Assembly (NCBI RefSeq): GCF_023822005.2
Contig: NZ_CP098806.1
Location: 3,906,001 to 3,970,000, forward strand
Direction: 5' to 3'
DNA length: 64,000 bases
Source of the DNA: Dyadobacter fanqingshengii
GTDB lineage: Bacteria; Bacteroidota; Bacteroidia; Cytophagales; Spirosomataceae
In this document: positions 34,210 through 42,203 of the stretch, piece by piece
Position numbering within the stretch: position 1 is the stretch's first letter
Layout: each line of letters starts with the position of its first letter
The notes under the pieces: model-generated
The model's database searches: none
Told to the model about the DNA's origin: nothing
Seen by the model: the letters and a program-made list of their open reading frames with translations, nothing else
Program-made: the position numbers and the translations under genes

Positions 34210-34931
34210 GGTCTGGCTAGTTTGTCGTAGGTTTCGACAATGGTCACAATAGCAACTTCACGGTTCTTTCTGTACTTGATTTTCTGATCTTTGAGCACTT
34301 TCCGCAATTCCTTTTTGTATTCCGGAAACAAGTTAAATGCTGATTTCTTGGAACTTACGCCATGGTAGCGGTCGCCTTTTCTGATGAAGAAATTATTTTT
34401 CTGCGGATATAGCGCAATGACCATTTTATCCACGATTTTTTCCTGCCGCTGTTTCACCCTTCTGACAATCGTCCTGGTTTTGCCATTGTACAAAACATCG
34501 TAAAAACCGGTGCGCATTTGTTCGTTAATGTCCTTACCCGCTTCCAGCCGCTCGAAAGTGTGATTGTCTACATAAAAATAATCTACCTTTTCAGATTGCA
34601 GGAGAATGTGATCGCCGTTGAAATGCTTGATAATGACCTCGTCTTTGAAGATATCGTAGAGCATAGGAATGCTGTCGAAGCGCTGACCGTCGTACATAAG
34701 CACACCATTATGCCATTTTCTGAACTCAAAAAACTGGTGCTCTTCCGACCGGTTGTCGTAAACGTAATATTGCCGCCCATTGTACAAGTTCTGAGACTGG
34801 CTCGTGGCCGCTTTGTACATGGATACTGGATATGCAGTTTCTTTTGAATGCTCAGTTGCAGCAATGGTTTGGCCAAATGACCTGAGCGCAAGACAGAAAA
34901 AAAAGAAAATAGCGAGAGTACAAATACGCAT
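34206..34931 (-). CDS. Exported protein of unknown function, first gene of the receptor operon
   Basis: I do not recognise this 241-residue protein. It has a signal peptide (about 1-20, ending SFGQ), then a mixed alpha/beta body rich in aromatic and charged residues (YDNRSEEHQFFEFRKW, GVLMYDGQRFDSIPMLYDIF). It ends in a basic C-terminal part (YKKELRKVLKDQKIKYRKNREVA). No lipobox or transmembrane helix is seen. It overlaps the TonB receptor start by four bases, so the two are translated together, and a role in the receptor system is likely. A periplasmic chaperone or signalling partner for the STN domain is conceivable but unproven. Confidence 0.75.
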   Translation of the reverse strand: MRICTLAIFFFFCLALRSFGQTIAATEHSKETAYPVSMYKAATSQSQNLYNGRQYYVYDNRSEEHQFFEFRKWHNGVLMYDGQRFDSIPMLYDIFKDEVIIKHFNGDHILLQSEKVDYFYVDNHTFERLEAGKDINEQMRTGFYDVLYNGKTRTIVRRVKQRQEKIVDKMVIALYPQKNNFFIRKGDRYHGVSSKKSAFNLFPEYKKELRKVLKDQKIKYRKNREVAIVTIVETYDKLARP

Positions 34932-35031
34932 GTATCGCGAGGTTTTTTATTAGTTACGAAGGTTTGTTATTTGCTTGTTGCAGCAGCGATTACGTATTTA
35001 AAGATGTGAACATAAGTTACATACTTCATTC

Positions 35032-35039
35032 CAAAATTA
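35032..35039 (-). promoter_or_regulatory. -7 box TAATTTTG for the receptor operon
   Basis: Minus strand 35039-35032 reads TAATTTTG, matching TAnnTTTG, about 100 bp before the ATG of the first receptor-operon gene. No well-spaced TTG lies upstream, so the assignment is tentative. Confidence 0.4.
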
Positions 35040-35067
35040 TTTAAATTAATTAGAATATTTAAATTAA
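35039..35067. repeat. Direct repeat ATTTAAATTAA x2 in a divergent promoter region
   Basis: ATTTAAATTAA occurs at 35039-35049 and 35057-35067, 18 bp start to start, in an A+T-rich block between the divergent receptor operon and epimerase gene. The spacing of nearly two helical turns would suit cooperative binding of a regulator. It may also simply be A+T-rich promoter DNA. Confidence 0.4.
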
Positions 35068-35127
35068 ACATAACAAGTTTTAAATATAAATATTCTTGGC
35101 ATACTTAACCGTTCTTCTGGAATCTCC

Positions 35128-35135
35128 TAACTTTG
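35128..35135 (+). promoter_or_regulatory. -7 box TAACTTTG upstream of the epimerase gene
   Basis: TAACTTTG matches TAnnTTTG and is 46 bp before the ATG at 35182. The nearest upstream TTG (35096-35098) is 29 bases away, longer than usual, so only the -7 element is well supported. Confidence 0.5.
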
Positions 35136-35181
35136 GAAACAGTTTACATCCACACTTTATGCTTACTTACAAAATCACTTT

Positions 35182-36243
35182 ATGAAAATTTTAATTACCG
35201 GAGGCGCCGGTTTCGTAGGCTCCGCATTAGCCATAAACCTCAAAATCAATTACCCTGATTATCAGGTTTTTGCACTGGATAACCTCAAACGCAGAGGCTC
35301 CGAACTGAATTTGAGCAGACTGAAAACCCACGGCGTGGAATTCGTGCATGGCGATATCAGGAATAAGGAGGATTTTGACTCGGTACCCGCAGTGGATGTG
35401 GTGATAGAAGCTTCTGCTGAGCCTTCTGTTCTGGCTGGTTTGGATGGCACACCCGATTATCTGATTAATACAAATCTGGTTGGGACCATTAACTGCCTTA
35501 ATTATGCATTAAAACACAAGGCTGGCTTTATATTTCTTTCTACAAGTCGGGTTTATCCGATCAAGACCATTGAGACATTAAACTTTGTTGAAGAGCCTAC
35601 GCGTTTTGCACTGTCGGACGAGCAGCCGGTTGCTGGTGTTTCTTCCAAGGGAATTGCGGAAGATTTCCCGCTGAATGGCGCGCGTTCTTTATATGGAACT
35701 ACCAAACTGGCTTCTGAGCTGATCATTCAGGAATATAATGAGTTTTATAATTTAAAAACCGTTATCAACCGTTGCGGCGTAATTACCGGTCCATGGCAAA
35801 TGGGCAAGGTGGATCAGGGCGTGATGGTGCTTTGGATCGCGAAGCATTATTTTGAACAACAACTGGGTTACTTCGGATACGGCGGAACAGGTAAGCAGAT
35901 CCGCGACATGCTACACGTGGCCGATCTTTACCGACTGATCGACTGGCAGTTGCATAACCTTGAAAAAGTAAATGGTGAGATCCTGAATGCAGGAGGCGGA
36001 TTGGAAAGCAGCGCTTCTTTGCAGGAACTGACGAAAATCTGTCAGGAAGTTACCGGAAAAACGATCCCAATTAAAGTGGTGCCTGAAAACCGTACCGCCG
36101 ATATCAGGCTTTATGTAACGGACAACACCAAAGTGACAGCGCTCACAGGCTGGAAACCGGAAATTGGCATCCGCCAGATTGTTGAAGACATTGCAGCCTG
36201 GTTGAAAGAAAATGAAAAAGATCTCGCACCGATATTGAAATAA
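35182..36243 (+). CDS. NAD-dependent sugar epimerase (CDP-paratose 2-epimerase-like)
   Basis: This 353-residue extended SDR enzyme acts on a nucleotide sugar. It has ITGGAGFVGSALA near 4-16, DNLKRRGSELNLSRL (about 32-46) as in CDP-paratose/CDP-tyvelose epimerases, STSRVYP near 119-125, and the catalytic YGTTK (about 174-178). The RSLYGTTKLASELIIQEY region and NRCGVITGPWQMGKVDQG motif also resemble that family. It stands alone rather than in a polysaccharide cluster, so the exact sugar is uncertain. Its stop codon begins a 21 bp perfect hairpin. Confidence 0.85.
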   Translation: MKILITGGAGFVGSALAINLKINYPDYQVFALDNLKRRGSELNLSRLKTHGVEFVHGDIRNKEDFDSVPAVDVVIEASAEPSVLAGLDGTPDYLINTNLVGTINCLNYALKHKAGFIFLSTSRVYPIKTIETLNFVEEPTRFALSDEQPVAGVSSKGIAEDFPLNGARSLYGTTKLASELIIQEYNEFYNLKTVINRCGVITGPWQMGKVDQGVMVLWIAKHYFEQQLGYFGYGGTGKQIRDMLHVADLYRLIDWQLHNLEKVNGEILNAGGGLESSASLQELTKICQEVTGKTIPIKVVPENRTADIRLYVTDNTKVTALTGWKPEIGIRQIVEDIAAWLKENEKDLAPILK

Positions 36244-36287
36244 TGATTGAATGAGCGGGCGCCGCTGCGCCCGCTCATTCAATCATT
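36242..36287. terminator. 21 bp perfect hairpin starting in the epimerase stop codon
   Basis: Positions 36242-36262 and 36267-36287 form a 21 bp uninterrupted stem with loop CGCT; the centre is G+C-rich (GAGCGGGCGC). The first arm includes two bases of the TAA at 36241-36243. There is no T tract, but the stability suggests a terminator or mRNA 3' barrier between the epimerase gene and the HMG-CoA lyase gene on the same strand. Confidence 0.7.
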
Positions 36288-36305
36288 CACTAACTCAATC
36301 ATTCA
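36279..36305 (+). repeat. Direct repeat TCAATCATTCA x2
   Basis: TCAATCATTCA occurs at 36279-36289, overlapping the distal arm of the hairpin, and again at 36295-36305 just before the TTG start of the HMG-CoA lyase gene. A third, inverted copy (TGATTGAATGA) is part of the proximal hairpin arm. Together they look like a locally duplicated element. Confidence 0.55.
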
Positions 36306-36308
36306 AAA

Positions 36309-37151
36309 TTGAAACTAATCGAATGTCCCCGTGATGCCTGGCAAGGTGTTCATTCTTTTATCCCCACCGAAAAAAAGGCTGCTTACATTAATCAGCTGCT
36401 CAAAGTTGGTTTCGACACCATTGATTTTGGGAGTTTTGTTTCTCCGAAAGCCATGCCGCAGGTGAGCGATACGGCTGAGTTGATCGGACAGTTGGACATT
36501 TCGGATTCATCCACCAAATTACTCGCCATCGTTGCCAACGATCGGGGCGCAGCCGATGCTTGCCAGTTTCCCCAGATCACCGACATTGGTTATCCTTTTT
36601 CTATTTCTGAAACATTCCAGATACGCAATGCTAATTCAACGATTTCAGAATCACTGGAAAGAGTGAAACGGATTGCAGCAATGGCGGCCGAACACGGCAA
36701 AGATCTTGTTATTTACATTTCAATGGGTTTTGGGAATCCATATGGCGATGCCTGGAATGCGGAAATTGTTTTTGAAAACATTGAAAAACTGGCTGGTTTT
36801 GGCATTAAGACGTTTTCACTCGCAGACACAGTTGGCGTGGCAAAAGAAGAAGACATTCATGCTGTATTTTCCCGAATGCTCACATTAAGACCGGATCTTG
36901 AATTTGGCGCGCATTTTCATACGACTCCCGATAATTGGAAAGGAAAGGTTTCAGCGGCATATGAAGCAGGTTGCCGCAGATTTGATGGTGCAATATTAGG
37001 TTACGGCGGCTGTCCGATGGCGCAGGACGAGCTTGTAGGAAATATGGCAACCGAAAATCTGGTGACGTTCGCAAAATACAAGAAGGAACTGCTCACTCTG
37101 GATTTGCAGGCTTTACAAAACGCGCGTGAGCAGTTCCTTCAATTAATATAA
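36309..37151 (+). CDS. Hydroxymethylglutaryl-CoA lyase
   Basis: The enzyme splits HMG-CoA into acetyl-CoA and acetoacetate in leucine breakdown and related acyl-CoA pathways. The 280-residue TIM barrel has LIECPRDAWQG near 3-13 (usually ECPRDGxQG), FGSFVSPKAMPQ, SLADTVGVA (about 165-173) with the metal Asp, GAHFHTTPDNW with metal His residues (about 200-210), and the catalytic Cys in YGGCPMA (about 240). All catalytic residues appear present. The start is TTG 36309, as no ATG lies near. No other leucine-degradation gene is adjacent. It converges on the 370-residue gene with four bases between stops. Confidence 0.88.
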   Translation: MKLIECPRDAWQGVHSFIPTEKKAAYINQLLKVGFDTIDFGSFVSPKAMPQVSDTAELIGQLDISDSSTKLLAIVANDRGAADACQFPQITDIGYPFSISETFQIRNANSTISESLERVKRIAAMAAEHGKDLVIYISMGFGNPYGDAWNAEIVFENIEKLAGFGIKTFSLADTVGVAKEEDIHAVFSRMLTLRPDLEFGAHFHTTPDNWKGKVSAAYEAGCRRFDGAILGYGGCPMAQDELVGNMATENLVTFAKYKKELLTLDLQALQNAREQFLQLI

Positions 37152-37155
37152 ATGC

Positions 37156-38268
37156 TTATTGGCCTGTAAATTTGCGTTTTACAATGGATAACAATGCAGT
37201 AACCACTTCTCCATTCACATCCCAAGCATATTTAGACGCATAACGGTGCCAGATCAGATTCTGCGCTTCTTCAAAACTTTTTACCATGTCAAGCTCATAA
37301 ACAGCTTTATCAAAATGCTCGCTGTTTTTGTCAAAAAGCTGGTTGACAAACATAAAGCGCTGTCCCAATGGAATAGAAGCTGCAATGCTCTCTACTTTTA
37401 CCGGAACGCTTCCGTATGACTTGTCTTCGTCATGCTTTGGAAGTTCAACCTTATAACGGTTATTAAGCGATTCTTTTTCTGTTGAGCTGGTTTTTGCTAT
37501 TATTTCGCCAATGACTGCGGAAGCCGGTTCTGCACGAGGCGGTGCAGGTTTAGCGGGCGTATCTAATTCGGTAAAGGCTGAATCAAAAAACGATCTTGAC
37601 TCATTTCTGCCGCTTGTCGAAGTTGTCTTGCCACTTTCAGAAATTCTGAGATCGGACAAATTCAACGGAAAAATTTCGGAGAACTGCAGCAGGTAAGGAT
37701 CCAAATCATCGATCAGGTCTGGATTCCCTTTCAATTCATATAACCAGCTCACAGCCTGCGTCTGATACACCGAGTCCGAACCGCTGTCGGTAAGTCGGCC
37801 TAACATTGCCTCGGCTAATCCGCGGTGAATGTGGGTGTATTTTACGAGATGCTCGGCTTTTTCATGCGTAAATTCCGCATCCTGCTTTTCCCTTATTTTA
37901 TCCTCCAGATAGCTTTCAGGCGCAAGCAATAATTTCAGGGCATCTTTCACCGAATCTGACAAAAGTGGTTCAAGATCGGCGCGTTTCACGGCAATGTGTT
38001 GAGAAGCCGTGTTCATAAAATCTTCCAGCGCCTGTTTAACCTCCTCATTATCAAAATCAAAGTAAGGACTGCGAAATTGCTGTGCATTGGTTTTCCAGGC
38101 TTCAAATAACCTGTTTAAAATCCCAAGGTTAACTTGCCTTACAGGCGTGAGCTTCAATAATCCGGCTCCGGAGATTGTATCCTGGCCTTTGTACACCTCA
38201 TTTAAAATAGTCGTGGTGAACCTGGCAGCGTATTGGTTGAGTGCAATTGAATTCAAATTATCCGGCAT
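37156..38268 (-). CDS. Conserved Bacteroidota protein of unknown function
   Basis: I recognise no named domain in this 370-residue protein. It has no signal peptide or membrane segment. Residues about 1-200 are helical, and about 205-270 are Ser/Pro/Ala-rich and probably disordered (SESGKTTSTSGRNESRS, PAKPAPPRAEPAS). The last about 85 residues include PLGQRFMFVNQLFDKNSEHFDKAVYELDMVKSFEEA, a C-terminal pattern I associate with a widespread Bacteroidota-specific family. A cytoplasmic scaffold role is possible but unproven. It diverges from thymidine kinase across a 102 bp gap. Confidence 0.75.
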   Translation of the reverse strand: MPDNLNSIALNQYAARFTTTILNEVYKGQDTISGAGLLKLTPVRQVNLGILNRLFEAWKTNAQQFRSPYFDFDNEEVKQALEDFMNTASQHIAVKRADLEPLLSDSVKDALKLLLAPESYLEDKIREKQDAEFTHEKAEHLVKYTHIHRGLAEAMLGRLTDSGSDSVYQTQAVSWLYELKGNPDLIDDLDPYLLQFSEIFPLNLSDLRISESGKTTSTSGRNESRSFFDSAFTELDTPAKPAPPRAEPASAVIGEIIAKTSSTEKESLNNRYKVELPKHDEDKSYGSVPVKVESIAASIPLGQRFMFVNQLFDKNSEHFDKAVYELDMVKSFEEAQNLIWHRYASKYAWDVNGEVVTALLSIVKRKFTGQ

Positions 38269-38370
38269 AACGAATAAGAGCTTTTGATAACGGCTGTGTT
38301 TAAAAAAAATGTGCTTGATTTGTAAAGATAAAGAAATTTGCCTTTTCAGCAGTCCAGTATTCCGTCAAAC

Positions 38371-38958
38371 ATGTTCATAGAACCGTCGCATAGGAAAGAA
38401 AATCAGAATCCCAGAATCGGCTGGATCGAAGTGATCTGTGGATCAATGTTTTCCGGAAAGACGGAGGAACTGATCCGCAGACTGAACCGCGCTAAAATAG
38501 CCCGGCAACGGATACAAATTTTCAAACCTGCGTTGGATAAACGCTATCACGACGAGAACATTGTTTCACATAACGACAATTCGATCCGCTCCATTCCTGT
38601 TCAGACGTCCATCGAAATCATAGATCTGGCCGAAGATTGCGAGGTGGTCGGGCTGGATGAAGCGCAGTTTTTTGATGAAAAAATTGTGGAAGTATGCACA
38701 TTACTGGCAGATTCGGGTAAGCGGGTGATCGTGGCAGGGCTTGATATGGATTATATGGGCAGACCATTTGGCTGCATGCCGCAATTAATGGCCATTGCCG
38801 AATTTGTAACCAAAGTTCACGCCATATGTATGGTCTGCGGGGAAGTGGCTTCACACTCCTACCGACTTTCTCCGTCCAACGAGCGCGTTTTATTGGGTGA
38901 AACCGATCTTTACGAGGCGCGATGCCGTCGCTGCTTTAATTTGGGCGAACAAATATGA
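38371..38958 (+). CDS. tdk: Thymidine kinase
   Basis: Tdk phosphorylates thymidine to dTMP in pyrimidine salvage. From ATG 38371 it has 195 residues, the usual type II length. Walker A is [14 protein letters not shown], the DEAQFFDE motif carries the catalytic acid, and the C-terminal zinc site has CMVCG and CRRC. The lasso region [13 protein letters not shown] near the end is also typical. The longer reading frame from TTG 38338 adds 11 residues with no family support. The next gene overlaps by four bases. Confidence 0.95.
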   Translation: MFIEPSHRKENQNPRIGWIEVICGSMFSGKTEELIRRLNRAKIARQRIQIFKPALDKRYHDENIVSHNDNSIRSIPVQTSIEIIDLAEDCEVVGLDEAQFFDEKIVEVCTLLADSGKRVIVAGLDMDYMGRPFGCMPQLMAIAEFVTKVHAICMVCGEVASHSYRLSPSNERVLLGETDLYEARCRRCFNLGEQI

Positions 38959-39596
38959 AAAGCAGGAGCTGGCTTGTTGCGTCCATAGCGCTTAACGCGT
39001 TCCTAATCATTTCAATCTGCATTTTCGCCTATATTTATCGTGACAAGATCATGCAGAGATTTGTGGCCATAAAGGGGAACCCAACCATTGTCATGTACGG
39101 CAACTCTATCACTGCGCAGGGAAAATGGACCGCATTATTGGATCGCACGGATGTGATGAATATCGGCCTGCCGGGCATGAACACCTATCATTTCCTGCAA
39201 TTGCTGCCATCACACGTCATTGACCTCCATCCAAAGATATGCTTTGTAAAAGGCGGCATCAATGATATTATTGTCGGCGTTTCTCAGGAACGAATGCAGG
39301 CTTACTATGGAGCGATTTTGGATAAAATTTTAGAAAACAAAATAATCCCCGTTGTCACGCTGACTGTCTACGAGCAAAATGACCCCATCAGCAAAATGGA
39401 AGTGGATACATTAAACGCTTTCCTGATCAAGTATTGCCGGCAACGCAATGTCGATTACATTAACTTGAATCATTTCATTTCAGATTCAACAGGCCTAAAA
39501 GCTGAGTATGCCGTCGACAAGACACATTTAAATGAGCATGCTTACGAGATTTGGGCGAGGGAAATCAAGAAAGTGCTTGAAAAGAAAGGAATTTGA
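38955..39596 (+). CDS. Membrane-anchored SGNH/GDSL-family hydrolase
   Basis: This 213-residue esterase- or acylhydrolase-like protein has an N-terminal transmembrane helix or signal anchor (about 8-26). The SGNH blocks are intact: YGNSIT with the nucleophile Ser (about 51), GLPG with the oxyanion Gly, GGINDI with Asn (about 102), and DKTHLN with Asp and His (about 193-196). The substrate could be a polysaccharide acetyl group, peptidoglycan or lipid. ATGA overlap with tdk suggests co-transcription, but no functional link is evident. Confidence 0.85.
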   Translation: MKSRSWLVASIALNAFLIISICIFAYIYRDKIMQRFVAIKGNPTIVMYGNSITAQGKWTALLDRTDVMNIGLPGMNTYHFLQLLPSHVIDLHPKICFVKGGINDIIVGVSQERMQAYYGAILDKILENKIIPVVTLTVYEQNDPISKMEVDTLNAFLIKYCRQRNVDYINLNHFISDSTGLKAEYAVDKTHLNEHAYEIWAREIKKVLEKKGI

Positions 39597-39613
39597 AATA
39601 AATGCTTAAACAC

Positions 39614-39647
39614 AAAAACGGCTGCTTCTTGCGAGGCAGCCGTTTTT
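39614..39647. terminator. Bidirectional terminator, 12 bp stem
   Basis: AAAAACGGCTGC (39614-39625) pairs perfectly with GCAGCCGTTTTT (39636-39647) around a ten-base loop. A and T tracts at both ends serve the SGNH gene on plus and the DAHP synthase gene on minus, which converge here. Confidence 0.88.
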
Positions 39648-39665
39648 GCTATGCTATATTAAATC

Positions 39666-40766
39666 CTAAACATTCACCTGGTTCATCACCTCAGTTTGTT
39701 TGCGGATCGATTCCATGTGAACAAGTTTGAAAAGCTCGTCAACAAGGTTCGGATACAAATTCATGCTTTTGCCCCATCCTGCACGTGTTTCCAAAACTTC
39801 GCGGAAACGGTCAACCTGGTAAGCGGCAACATTATTATCGCGTTTGTATTCAGCCAATTTCTCAACCAAAGCCATACGATTTGCCAATGTTTCAAGCATT
39901 TCACGGTCCAGGTTATCAATTTTGCTACGGATAATTTCCAATTGAGATTGGTAATCACTGCCGTAAGACTCTTTACGAACGTGCAGATCGTGCAACATTT
40001 GTCCAAGCGCCGCTGGTGTCAACTGCTGTGCAGCATCAGACCATGCCTTGTCTGGCTCACGGTGAGATTCGATGATCAGACCATCATAGTGCAAATCCAA
40101 GGCACGTTGTGCCAATTCATATAAGTAAGCACGTTTTCCTGCCATGTGGCTTGGATCACCGATAACCGGCAACTCAGGGAAAAGTGTTTTTAATTCGATA
40201 GCAATGTTCCACATTGGGGAGTTACGGAACTTCGTTTCCTGTGCATTAGAAAATCCGCGGTGGATAGCACCCAGTTTCCTCACGCCAGCCTGGTTCAAAC
40301 GCTCCAAAGCACCAATCCACAATTGCAGATCCGGGTTTACAGGGTTTTTTACCAAAACAGGAACATCAATGCCTTTCAATGCATCCGCAAGTTCCTGAAC
40401 ATTGAATGGGTTCACAGTTGTACGCGCCCCGATCCAAAGGATATCCACACCATATTTCAATGCTAATTCGATGTGCTGAGGGTTTGCAACCTCAACAGCA
40501 ACGGGCATTCCGGTTTGTTTCTTTACTTCCTGTAACCAGGGTAAAGCAGCTTCTCCCATGCCTTCAAAACTTCCTGGACGAGTCCTCGGTTTCCAAATTC
40601 CCGCACGGATTACGTGCGCAAATCCTTCCTCTTTGATCTGGATTGCGGTTTCTAACATTTGTTCCTCGGTCTCTGCGCTGCAAGGTCCGGCGATTACCAA
40701 AGGCTTACCTTCGGTATTGATCCAACTGCTTAACGGAAGGATATCTAAAGAAGCATTCATATTCAA
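39666..40766 (-). CDS. Bifunctional 3-deoxy-7-phosphoheptulonate synthase/chorismate mutase
   Basis: This 366-residue fusion makes the first shikimate-pathway intermediate and also rearranges chorismate to prephenate. Residues about 20-260 are a type I-beta DAHP synthase (VIAGPCSAE, RAGIWKPRTRPGSFEGMG, WIGARTTVNPF, VKNPVNPD, AIHRGF, DPSHMAGKR). Residues about 272-360 are an AroQ-class chorismate mutase (IIRSKIDNLDREMLETLANRM, VEKLAEYKRDN). In this I-beta group the mutase domain is often regulatory, with prephenate as a feedback signal. It is a single-gene unit. Confidence 0.95.
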   Translation of the reverse strand: MNMNASLDILPLSSWINTEGKPLVIAGPCSAETEEQMLETAIQIKEEGFAHVIRAGIWKPRTRPGSFEGMGEAALPWLQEVKKQTGMPVAVEVANPQHIELALKYGVDILWIGARTTVNPFNVQELADALKGIDVPVLVKNPVNPDLQLWIGALERLNQAGVRKLGAIHRGFSNAQETKFRNSPMWNIAIELKTLFPELPVIGDPSHMAGKRAYLYELAQRALDLHYDGLIIESHREPDKAWSDAAQQLTPAALGQMLHDLHVRKESYGSDYQSQLEIIRSKIDNLDREMLETLANRMALVEKLAEYKRDNNVAAYQVDRFREVLETRAGWGKSMNLYPNLVDELFKLVHMESIRKQTEVMNQVNV

Positions 40767-40949
40767 AAACTTGTCCTTAATAAATAATGATAATTGTAAT
40801 ATTTTGATCCGGCGTTATGCGTATTTCTGGGATTGACGTACATTTGATATCACATAAGTCAATCAACTTCTTAATGCGTACTACTTTCTTCCAGTGATTT
40901 TAAGCAAATACATTAAATTTTCACTCAGGAAAAACGTATAAATAAAAAA

Positions 40950-42152
40950 ATGGCATATCCTTCTCCAAAAGACGAAATACCTGTATTTTTTGAAGATACT
41001 TCCGTAGCATTTGCATCAAAATCCGACGCTAAACTGCGGAAAACTTACTGGTTATTCAACCTCATGAATCAGGCTCGAGTGGTAAATTTAGGCACTTTTT
41101 TTATAAAGCTTGCACTAAAACTTCACTTACCTATAAAAAATGTTATCCGGCTTACCATTTTTGAACAATTCTGTGGCGGTGAGACGATTAGGGATTGCGA
41201 CCCAACCATTTCATTACTCGGCCAGTCGGGCATTGGAACCATCCTGGATTACTCTGTTGAAGGCGAAGATAACGAAGCAAGCTTCGACGCTACAACGAAC
41301 GAAATACTCAAGACCATTGACAAGGCGGCGTCCTCTAAAACAATTCCATTCTCCGTATTTAAAGTGACGGGCGTTGCTTCGGCCGATTTGCTTGAAAAAA
41401 TCCAGCGCAATGAGGAGCTTACCAGTGATGAAGAGGCTTCCTATGCACGCATTCAGGAGCGTGTGGAAAGATTGTGCAAGCACGCGCATGATCAGAATGT
41501 ACGGATTTTTGTTGACGCGGAAGAAAGCTGGATCCAGGGGATTATTGATGATCTCACTTATCAGATGATGCAAAAGTTCAACCGGGAAAGAGCCATTGTC
41601 TACAACACTTACCAACTTTACAGGCACGAAACGCTGGAAGCATTTAAAACTGCTTATCTGACTGCCAGGCAAAGAGGTTATTTCCTTGGTGGAAAGCTTG
41701 TTAGGGGTGCTTATATGGAAAAAGAGAGGCTGCGGGCAAGGGAAAACGAATATTTCAATCCGATCCACGTTTCAAAAGACGCAACAGATCAGGATTATAA
41801 CCTGGCCATCGATTTCAGCCTGGAACACATTGAGCATATTTCCATTTGTCTCGGCACCCACAATGAATACAGCTCGCAATATTGTGCCGCCAAGATGAAG
41901 AAACTGAGCCTGAGCCATAATGATGACCGGATCTGGTTTGCGCAATTGCTGGGAATGAGCGACAACATTTCTTTCAATCTGGCAAAGGCAGGATACAATG
42001 TCGCCAAATATGTTCCTTATGGCCCGATTGATGCGGTTTTGCCGTATTTGATCCGTCGCGCTGAGGAGAATACGTCTATTGCAGGACAAAGCAGCAGGGA
42101 GTTTCTGCTGGTAAAAAGTGAATTGAAAAGAAGGGGAATCGGTTCTTTATAA
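40950..42152 (+). CDS. Proline dehydrogenase (monofunctional, FAD-dependent)
   Basis: This enzyme oxidises proline to pyrroline-5-carboxylate and passes electrons to the quinone pool. The 400-residue TIM barrel has FVDAEESWIQ (about 190-199) and KLVRGAYMEKER (about 245-256), then GTHNEYS (about 293-299), YNVAKYVPYGPIDAVLPYLIRRAEENTS near 350-377, and the substrate-gate Arg pair RRAEEN. It has no P5C dehydrogenase domain, so that step is encoded elsewhere. The N-terminal extension with KTYWLFNLMNQ is common in Bacteroidota forms. lspA follows 51 bp downstream. Confidence 0.9.
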   Translation: MAYPSPKDEIPVFFEDTSVAFASKSDAKLRKTYWLFNLMNQARVVNLGTFFIKLALKLHLPIKNVIRLTIFEQFCGGETIRDCDPTISLLGQSGIGTILDYSVEGEDNEASFDATTNEILKTIDKAASSKTIPFSVFKVTGVASADLLEKIQRNEELTSDEEASYARIQERVERLCKHAHDQNVRIFVDAEESWIQGIIDDLTYQMMQKFNRERAIVYNTYQLYRHETLEAFKTAYLTARQRGYFLGGKLVRGAYMEKERLRARENEYFNPIHVSKDATDQDYNLAIDFSLEHIEHISICLGTHNEYSSQYCAAKMKKLSLSHNDDRIWFAQLLGMSDNISFNLAKAGYNVAKYVPYGPIDAVLPYLIRRAEENTSIAGQSSREFLLVKSELKRRGIGSL

Positions 42153-42203
42153 GTAACTTATTACTTTCGCATTCTTGAAAATTGTCAATTGTTTTAAAAA
42201 CGA

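Noticed and set aside
41214..41768. Minus-strand frame of 184 codons inside proline dehydrogenase
   Set aside because: Antisense to a well-conserved catalytic gene, with no promoter and no recognisable domain.
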